NCBI GenBank assembly: GCA_036846005.1
Contig: DAIUCV010000022.1
Coordinates: 1-7,139, forward strand
DNA: 7,139 bases
From: DATEXQ01 sp036846005
GTDB lineage: Bacteria > Patescibacteriota > Microgenomatia > UBA8517
Direction of reading: 5' to 3'
Of the stretch, positions 1-4,489 are shown in pieces. The notes below the pieces were generated by a model. It did not search any database, was not told where the DNA came from, and saw nothing but the letters and a program-made list of their open reading frames with translations. The translations under genes and the position numbers were made by a program. Every line of letters starts with the position of its first letter. Position 1 is the stretch's first letter.

Positions 1-2
1 GG

Positions 3-431
3 ACTTTAAATCTGGACCTTGTTGAAGTTGCCCCAAATGCTGATCCTCCTGTCACCAGGATTGTCGAATTGGGAAAATTCAGGTATCAGGAAGAAAAAAA
101 GCTGAGGAAAGAGAAAAAGGGGGTAAAGGGTGGGGATACCAAAGAAATTAGATTTTCACCGTTTATAGGTGATGCCGATTATAAAAACAGAATTGAGCGG
201 ATTCAGGAATTCTTAGATGAAAAAGACAAAATTAGGGTAGTCGTTAAATTCGGCGGAAGGCAGATGGGAAGTAAAATATTTGGTTATAAACTTATTGAGC
301 GTATTTTTGCAGAATTTGGAGACAATATCAGTATCGATATGCAACCTAAATTTTTAGGCAGGCATTTAACTACGGTTATTTCTCCTCATACGGCAAAAAA
401 GACACCTGAAGATGAAAAGGAACAAAAATAA
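3..431 (+). CDS. infC: Translation initiation factor IF-3, 5'-truncated by window edge
   Basis: IF-3 binds the 30S subunit, keeps it apart from 50S and checks start-codon pairing. The reading frame is already open at base 3, so the gene begins upstream and the window holds its last 142 codons. The first visible residues (LDLVEVAPNADPP, then a basic GKFRYQEEKK linker) match the end of the IF-3 N-terminal domain and the helical linker; E. coli has LVEISPNAEPP and GKFLYEKSK there. The C-terminal domain follows: KEIRFSPFIGDADY, the FLDEKDKIRVVVKFGGRQM core and the GRHLTTVISP end. About 45-50 residues should be missing, which would give a normal length near 190. A TTG at 69 is an internal Leu codon, not a start. 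The TAA lies three bases before rpmI, so the two genes are almost certainly cotranscribed. The usual autoregulatory start codon of infC cannot be seen here. Confidence 0.96.
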   Translation, partial: TLNLDLVEVAPNADPPVTRIVELGKFRYQEEKKLRKEKKGVKGGDTKEIRFSPFIGDADYKNRIERIQEFLDEKDKIRVVVKFGGRQMGSKIFGYKLIERIFAEFGDNISIDMQPKFLGRHLTTVISPHTAKKTPEDEKEQK

Positions 432-434
432 AAT

Positions 435-629
435 ATGCCAAAACAAAAAACAAAAAAAATACTAACCAAAAGATTTAGAATTACCAAAAGAGGCAAGGTC
501 TTAAGAAGACAATCATTTGCCAGACATCTGATGGCCAAGAAATCCGCCAAAAGAAGACGCAGGCTACGAAAGACAATTGAAACCAATAAAATATTTGCAA
601 AAAAAATTAGAAAGGCGATGGGATATTAA
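435..629 (+). CDS. rpmI: 50S ribosomal protein bL35
   Basis: This small basic protein of the large ribosomal subunit is 64 aa long, matching the usual length of about 65. The signature is clear: MPKQKTKKILTKRFRITKRGK at the start, then RHLMAKKSAKRRRRLRK, the conserved His-Leu plus Lys/Arg block of bL35. Its place between infC and rplT is the classic order. The start ATG sits three bases after the infC stop; an AAGGA stretch at 417-421 is a possible but distant Shine-Dalgarno sequence (13 bases away), so translation may partly depend on ribosomes finishing infC. The stop TAA overlaps the rplT start by one base (TAATG), which suggests translational coupling between L35 and L20, as is known for this pair in enterobacteria. 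Confidence 0.97.
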   Translation: MPKQKTKKILTKRFRITKRGKVLRRQSFARHLMAKKSAKRRRRLRKTIETNKIFAKKIRKAMGY

Positions 630-970
630 TGGCTAGAGTAAAATCAACCTCCTACAGAAAACACAAAAAAATTCTCAAAGAAGTCAAAGGTTATAAGCAG
701 GCAAGACGAATCAGAATTCAGGCAGCCAAAGAAGCCTATCTGCATGCCGGTTCATACGCATACCACGGCAGAAAGCTCAAAAAAAGAGATTTGAGAAGTC
801 TTTGGATAGTTCGCTTAAATGCTGCCGTTCGTGAATGCGGTCTTTCCTATTCTAAATTTATCGCGATGTTAAAGATATCAAAAATAGAACTCGACAGAAA
901 AGTATTGTCCGATATTGCGATAAATGACATGGAATCCTTTAAAAAAATTGTTGAAAGCGCAAAGAAATAA
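629..970 (+). CDS. rplT: 50S ribosomal protein bL20
   Basis: bL20 is a large-subunit assembly protein that binds 23S rRNA early and in some bacteria represses its own operon. The 113-aa product fits the family (about 115-120 aa). It shows MARVKS, RKHKKILKEVKGYKQAR, the AGSYAYHGRKLKKRDLR basic helix, LWIVRLNAAVRECGLSYSKFI and the EIDRKxLADIA-like segment IELDRKVLSDIAIND. The N-terminal tail is about two residues shorter than in E. coli, just after MARVK. Its ATG overlaps the rpmI stop by one base and no good Shine-Dalgarno sequence is seen, so coupling is likely. A Phe-rich leader ORF begins seven bases after its stop codon, so ribosomes leaving rplT could feed the attenuator upstream of pheS. 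Confidence 0.97.
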   Translation: MARVKSTSYRKHKKILKEVKGYKQARRIRIQAAKEAYLHAGSYAYHGRKLKKRDLRSLWIVRLNAAVRECGLSYSKFIAMLKISKIELDRKVLSDIAINDMESFKKIVESAKK

Positions 971-977
971 ATCTAAA

Positions 978-1025
978 ATGAATTTCATGAATCTAGTTAT
1001 CTTTTTTAACTTTAACCTCGAATAA
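978..1025 (+). CDS. Phe-rich leader peptide of pheST attenuator (pheM/pheL-like)
   Basis: A 15-codon ORF, MNFMNLVIFFNFNLE, lies between rplT and pheS. Four of its 15 residues are Phe, three of them clustered at positions 9, 10 and 12 (codons 1002-1007 and 1011-1013). The stop TAA at 1023-1025 falls in the loop of the first hairpin of the attenuator. E. coli has the Phe-rich pheM leader at exactly this place in the operon. The ATG is seven bases after the rplT stop with no clear Shine-Dalgarno sequence, so it may be translated by reinitiation; a second in-frame ATG at 987 would give 12 residues. The peptide itself is presumably inert, and its translation is the signal. It is too short for coding statistics, so the call rests on Phe content, location and hairpin geometry. 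Confidence 0.72.
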   Translation: MNFMNLVIFFNFNLE

Positions 1026-1076
1026 CTTACGGGGTTATTTTTATATCTGTAAGACCCCGCAAAAACGGGGTTTTTT
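1013..1076 (+). promoter_or_regulatory. Transcription attenuator of pheST, mutually exclusive hairpins
   Basis: Four arms can pair in exclusive ways. Arm 1 (1013-1020, TAACCTCG) pairs with arm 2 (1030-1037, CGGGGTTA): eight pairs with one G-U, loop 1021-1029. Arm 2 (1030-1035) pairs with arm 3 (1054-1059, ACCCCG): six Watson-Crick pairs plus a G-U, the antiterminator. Arm 3 pairs with arm 4 (1066-1071, CGGGGT): the terminator. With a ribosome stalled at the Phe codons 1002-1013, arm 1 would be covered and arm 2 free to pair with arm 3, giving readthrough. At the leader stop (1023-1025) the footprint would reach about 1037 and cover arm 2, so the terminator forms. A second weak hairpin (AATAAC 1021-1026 with GTTATT 1034-1039) also competes. 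The alternative reading is two tandem terminators with similar arms. Confidence 0.7.
1051..1076 (+). terminator. Rho-independent terminator between rplT and pheS
   Basis: The stem ACCCCG (1054-1059) pairs with CGGGGT (1066-1071) around the six-base loop CAAAAA. Three weaker pairs at its base (A1051, A1052 and G1053 with U1074, U1073 and U1072) extend it into the T-run 1071-1076. This is a textbook intrinsic terminator 17 bases before the pheS ATG. On its own it would end infC-rpmI-rplT transcripts; within the attenuator it is the arm 3:4 form. Confidence 0.9.
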
Positions 1077-1080
1077 AATG

Positions 1081-1086
1081 TAAAAT
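1081..1086 (+). promoter_or_regulatory. Possible -10 box just before pheS
   Basis: TAAAAT lies six bases before the pheS ATG, straight after the terminator T-run. This is the spacing expected if transcription started at the A of the ATG (a leaderless message), and pheS has no Shine-Dalgarno sequence. No -35 element is visible, because that position falls within the terminator stem. In DNA this AT-rich the match could be chance. If real, it would give pheST some expression that bypasses the attenuator. Confidence 0.3.
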
Positions 1087-1092
1087 GAAAAT

Positions 1093-2118
1093 ATGAAGGA
1101 AAATCTGCAAAGTTTAAAAAACGAGGCCATGGCTCAAATAATGGAGAGTGAAACTTTGGAGGAGTTGGAAAATCTTCGAATTGCCTACTTAGGAAGAAAC
1201 GGAAAAATAACCAGCCTGATTAAACAAATTAAAGATCTACAGGGAGCGGAAAAAAAACAAGCCGGTTTATTAATTAATGCCACCAAGGAAACTTTACTCC
1301 AGCAAATTGCAGAGAAAAAAAATACTCTTACCCAATCCGCCAGAGTCTGGTTTGACCCGACCATCCCCGGAGAAACTCCGACAATAGGGCATCTTCACCT
1401 GGTTACTCAGGCAATAGCAGAAATTTCCAATACCTTTGAGAAATTAGGATTTGTACGAGTAAGATATCCGGAGGTTGAATGGGATTGGTATGCATTTGAA
1501 GCGTTAAACATGCCCAAAGAACATGCGGCAAGAGATGAGTGGGAAACCTTTTTCGTCGATTCACCACCGCATCCCCAATACGGGCAAATGGTCTTAACAC
1601 CCCACACATCATCAGGACAAATTAGGGAAATGGAAAGGGTTAAAATTCCTCCTATCCGTATGATAAATATTGCCAAATGCTTCAGAAGACAATCTGATAT
1701 TTCGCATGTTCCCATGTTTCATCAATTTGAAGGTTTGGTTGTGGATAAAGACATCTCAATCGTTCATCTCAAAGGAACGCTTGATTATTTTGCCAGAGAC
1801 TTTTTCGGAGAAGGAAGAATTACCAGACTAAGACCATATCATTTTCAATTTACCGAGCCTTCCTTTGAAGTTGATGTTACCTGCGGTATTTGTTTGGGAA
1901 AAGGGTGCAAACTCTGTAAGGAAGGATGGTTGGAATTGGGGGGAGCAGGAATGGTGCATCCCAATGTTTTAAAAAATTGCGGAATAAACCCTGATATTTA
2001 TTCAGGATTTGCTTTCGGTTGGGGAGTGGAGCGTACATTTATGATGAAAGGTAATTTAAATATCGGAGATATCCGATTTTTATATAGTAACGACTTAAAA
2101 TACTTAAAACAATTCTAA
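1093..2118 (+). CDS. pheS: Phenylalanine--tRNA ligase alpha subunit
   Basis: PheS is the catalytic subunit of the cytosolic (alpha-beta)2 PheRS, which activates Phe with ATP and charges tRNA-Phe. The 341-aa length is normal (E. coli 327). Residues 1 to about 90 are the helical, tRNA-contacting N-terminal arm, including YLGRNGKITSLIKQI. The class II core follows. Motif 2 is CFRRQSDISHVPMFHQFEG, with Arg198/Arg199 and the FHQFE element at 209-213. Motif 3 is GFAFGWGVERTFMM, near the C-terminus, after the GMVHPNVLKNCGI signature. Cys264, 267, 272 and 275 form a CX2CX4CX2C cluster just before GMVHP that E. coli PheS lacks; a metal site is plausible. The ATG at 1093 is the first in frame after the terminator; there is no Shine-Dalgarno sequence. 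One base separates its stop from pheT. Expression is probably set by the upstream Phe attenuator. Confidence 0.97.
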   Translation: MKENLQSLKNEAMAQIMESETLEELENLRIAYLGRNGKITSLIKQIKDLQGAEKKQAGLLINATKETLLQQIAEKKNTLTQSARVWFDPTIPGETPTIGHLHLVTQAIAEISNTFEKLGFVRVRYPEVEWDWYAFEALNMPKEHAARDEWETFFVDSPPHPQYGQMVLTPHTSSGQIREMERVKIPPIRMINIAKCFRRQSDISHVPMFHQFEGLVVDKDISIVHLKGTLDYFARDFFGEGRITRLRPYHFQFTEPSFEVDVTCGICLGKGCKLCKEGWLELGGAGMVHPNVLKNCGINPDIYSGFAFGWGVERTFMMKGNLNIGDIRFLYSNDLKYLKQF

Positions 2119-2119
2119 T

Positions 2120-4078
2120 ATGAATATATTAATACCTGATAGCTGGCTTAAAAGTTTTCTAAAGACAATTGCCAAACCCAAGGATATTGCCAAATATTTA
2201 TCTTTATCAGGACCTTCGGTTGAAAAAACTACAAAAGTCGGAGCTGACACCATCTATTCGCTAGAGATTACTACTAATAGAGTTGATTCTTCCTCAATTA
2301 TGGGTATTGCCAGAGAATTATCTGCAATTCTTCCCAGATTTAATATCGAAGCATCCCTTTTACCCATAAAAGTACCAAAAGGAATTCATTTTGTATCCAG
2401 TGTTGACTATTTAAAACCACAAATCGATAGTAAATTATGTTACAGATTTTCAGCAGTACTTATTAAAAATGTAAAAATTGGCGATTCTCCCTCATGGATG
2501 AAAGAAAGATTGGGAAAAGTGGGAATAAGATCTCTTAATAATATTGTCGATATCTCAAATTACTTAATGGTTGAATTGGGTCAACCAATGCATACTTTTG
2601 ATTACGACAAAATTAAAGGTGCAAAGATGATCCTGCGTACAAGTAAAAAGGGTGAACAAATAACCACCTTAGATAAAAAAACACATACCTTAAAAGGCGG
2701 AGATATTGTTATCGAGGATGCAAGTGCAAAACTTATAGACTTGGCAGGGATTATGGGAGGGGAAATAAGTGCAGTTGATAAAAATACCAAAAACGTGCTT
2801 TTATTTGTACAAACATATAATCCGGTAAATATCAGAAGAACTTCCATGTATCTTTCCCAAAGAACCGACGCCGCAATGCGTTTTGAAAAAGGATTAGACC
2901 CTGAATTAGTTCCTACTGCCTTAAAAAGGGGAATCGCTTTATTTGAACAAATAACCGGTGGAAAAGCAGAAAAAAATGTTCTGGATATTTACCCCAACCC
3001 TTATAAACCTTATAAGATTAAGGTCGATTTAAAATTCTTATCTAAAAAACTGGGGTTAGAAATCAAACCCAATATAATTGCCCAGATACTTAACCCCTTA
3101 GGATTTGCTGTTACGTGGCAGAAAGATGTGTTTACTGTTAAGGTCCCAAGCTGGCGATCAAATGATATTAAAATACCTGAGGATATTCTGGAAGAAGTAG
3201 CCAGAATTTACGGTTATCACAAATTACCGTCTATTCTAATGAACGGGAAACTTCCAGACAAATTACCCAATGCGCCTTTTGATTTTGAATTCAAGGTCAA
3301 AAATTTACTTAAGGGTTGGGGACTTGTTGAAGTATATTCTTCTTCACTGGTTCCCCGAGAATTTACTGAAGGAAATGCCTTAAAACTGAAAAATCCTTTG
3401 GGAAATGAGACGGAATATCTCAGAACCAATTTAAGAGAATCTCTTATATCTGCTGTTAACGCTAATTTAGGTGAAAAAGAACCCTATGGCTTATTTGAAA
3501 TGGCTAATGTTTATTTACCAGAAAAAAAATACCAGTTACCCCAAGAACAAATGATTCTCGCCGGAATTTTCAAAGATTATACTTATCGAAAAGCAAAAGG
3601 AATTATCGAATCGCTTCTTGAGTCTTTAAATATTAAAGTCGACTTTAATACTGAGGATTTAAACCATTTTAAACCCAGTCATAGTGTAATTATCACAAAT
3701 GGAAAAACTACGTTGGGTAAATTGGGTTACCTTAATACCGATAACCTCATTTATTTTGAATTTCCTGTCGATAATTTAAAAGCGTCAAGTAAAATACTGG
3801 GAAGTTATAAACCGATTCCCAAATATCCATCCCAGCTGGAAGATATCACTTTATTTATCCCCGTAAAAACAAAAATAGGAGAGGTAATAAAAACAATGAT
3901 GTCAGCAAATAAAATGATCGCTGACGTTATTCTTAAAGAAATATATAAAGATGCGTATACATTTCGAGTAATCTACCTAAATCTCCAAAAAACTTTAACA
4001 GATAAAGATGTGGAAATTATCAGAAACGAAATGTTAAAAAAGATAAAGAATAAGTATGGAGCCTATCAAAAAAATTAA
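2120..4078 (+). CDS. pheT: Phenylalanine--tRNA ligase beta subunit, B2-less short form
   Basis: PheT is the structural, tRNA-binding and proofreading subunit of PheRS. At 652 aa it is well below the usual 790-800. The N-terminal B1 piece (MNILIPDSWLKSFL to about residue 45) runs straight into the second half of B1 (LEITTNRVDSSSIMGIARE). The B2 OB-fold (tRNA_bind/EMAP-like), about 100 residues that sit between them in E. coli, is absent without any frame break. The B3/B4 editing module spans about 95-275, with GIRS, QPMH (His158), GIMGGE and RTDA. The Glu of the usual VLLE segment is Phe229 here. B5 (about 296-372) contains EEVARIYGYHKLP. The degenerate synthetase-like core (about 375-560) and a compact FDX-ACB anticodon-binding domain (about 566-652) follow. 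It is cotranscribed with pheS, one base apart. Its stop overlaps the stop of the convergent small gene. Confidence 0.96.
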   Translation: MNILIPDSWLKSFLKTIAKPKDIAKYLSLSGPSVEKTTKVGADTIYSLEITTNRVDSSSIMGIARELSAILPRFNIEASLLPIKVPKGIHFVSSVDYLKPQIDSKLCYRFSAVLIKNVKIGDSPSWMKERLGKVGIRSLNNIVDISNYLMVELGQPMHTFDYDKIKGAKMILRTSKKGEQITTLDKKTHTLKGGDIVIEDASAKLIDLAGIMGGEISAVDKNTKNVLLFVQTYNPVNIRRTSMYLSQRTDAAMRFEKGLDPELVPTALKRGIALFEQITGGKAEKNVLDIYPNPYKPYKIKVDLKFLSKKLGLEIKPNIIAQILNPLGFAVTWQKDVFTVKVPSWRSNDIKIPEDILEEVARIYGYHKLPSILMNGKLPDKLPNAPFDFEFKVKNLLKGWGLVEVYSSSLVPREFTEGNALKLKNPLGNETEYLRTNLRESLISAVNANLGEKEPYGLFEMANVYLPEKKYQLPQEQMILAGIFKDYTYRKAKGIIESLLESLNIKVDFNTEDLNHFKPSHSVIITNGKTTLGKLGYLNTDNLIYFEFPVDNLKASSKILGSYKPIPKYPSQLEDITLFIPVKTKIGEVIKTMMSANKMIADVILKEIYKDAYTFRVIYLNLQKTLTDKDVEIIRNEMLKKIKNKYGAYQKN

Positions 4079-4088
4079 GATTTTTTGA
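4066..4088. terminator. A/T-only palindrome over the shared convergent stops
   Basis: TCAAAAAA (4066-4073) and TTTTTTGA (4081-4088) are perfect inverted repeats around a seven-base loop that contains the TTAA shared by the stop codons of pheT and the opposing small gene. In either direction the transcript would end in a run of U. The stem is almost all A-U, so it is too weak for a standard intrinsic terminator. A bidirectional, weak terminator is possible but unproven, and the arms also encode Lys-rich ends on both strands. Confidence 0.3.
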
Positions 4089-4452
4089 ATTTCCTTCCTC
4101 CTTGAGTCGTATCAAAAACCTGAAAACCAACAATCTCACCGCTTTTTTCGTCTTTTGTAATTATTATTGGTTTATCGACATTACCGTCAATAACTTCCAA
4201 AGCTTGTCTATATTCCCCCGCGATTTGTCTAAGTTCATCGCGTCTTTCTCTTTTATTTAGCCTGTGACCGTGTTTCGTTTCCGGAATAGGAATTCCGTAT
4301 TTAAGCTGGTTTCTCATACTATCAGCCATATTGCATATGAAGTTCAAACATAAACTATATATATCTTTTTCAACCGCAATTGGCTTTTCTCCTTTTTGTG
4401 GAGATTCCAATATAACAGGTCTTCTTATGCTTATTTCATTCTCTGGTGACAT
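4075..4452 (-). CDS. Unrecognised charged 125-aa protein downstream of PBP
   Basis: I do not recognise this family. The ATG at 4452 gives 125 aa. A TTG at 4479 would add nine residues, but it lies upstream of a perfect extended -10 box (4460-4468), so the ATG is preferred. There is no signal peptide or membrane segment, so a cytoplasmic location is likely. Residues 28-50 look helical and contain Cys35 and Cys40. A very charged stretch at 58-88 (HGHRLNKRERRDELRQIAGE) looks like an amphipathic, perhaps nucleic-acid-binding helix. A likely beta hairpin follows (PIIITKDEKSGEIVGFQVF, 95-113), then a basic tail ending RKFKKS. It lies 37 bases downstream of the PBP gene on the same strand with no terminator between, so cotranscription is also possible. 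It ends tail-to-tail with pheT, overlapping by four bases. Base composition is like its neighbours. That it is a real gene is likely; its function is unknown. Confidence 0.75.
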   Translation of the reverse strand: MSPENEISIRRPVILESPQKGEKPIAVEKDIYSLCLNFICNMADSMRNQLKYGIPIPETKHGHRLNKRERRDELRQIAGEYRQALEVIDGNVDKPIIITKDEKSGEIVGFQVFDTTQGGRKFKKS

Positions 4453-4459
4453 TTGAAGA

Positions 4460-4468
4460 ATTATAACA
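4460..4468 (-). promoter_or_regulatory. Extended -10 promoter element, leaderless small gene
   Basis: Read on the minus strand the sequence is TGTTATAAT, a perfect extended -10 (TGn plus TATAAT). Seven bases separate it from the ATG at 4452, so the expected start of transcription falls on or next to that ATG. No convincing -35 hexamer is seen, which is common with extended -10 promoters. It decides the start codon of the small gene and suggests expression independent of the PBP gene upstream. Confidence 0.55.
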
Positions 4469-4489
4469 TAAGACGACAAACTCGGAATT

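Noticed and set aside
69..431. infC starting at the TTG at 69
   Set aside because: The frame is open to base 3 and encodes the conserved LVEVAPNADPP segment of IF-3, so the TTG is an internal Leu codon and the true start is outside the window.
386..586. Minus-strand 66-codon ORF over the infC/rpmI junction
   Set aside because: It is the complement of Lys/Arg-rich rpmI codons, giving a false hydrophobic protein; rpmI is clearly the real gene.
971..1092. T-box riboswitch controlling pheST
   Set aside because: The gap is only 122 bases, with no Stem I or T-box consensus. A Phe-rich leader ORF and short hairpins fit attenuation by a stalled ribosome better.
1403..1715. Two minus-strand ORFs inside pheS
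   Set aside because: They lie fully within the conserved pheS core in other frames, resemble no family I know and have no start signals.
2237..2300. Frameshift or assembly error as the cause of the short PheT
   Set aside because: The frame is continuous, both flanking segments are well conserved, and the missing piece matches one whole domain, so a clean domain loss is more likely.
4075..4479. TTG start at 4479 for the small minus-strand gene
   Set aside because: That start would place the perfect TGTTATAAT promoter inside the coding region; the ATG at 4452 lies at the right distance from it.
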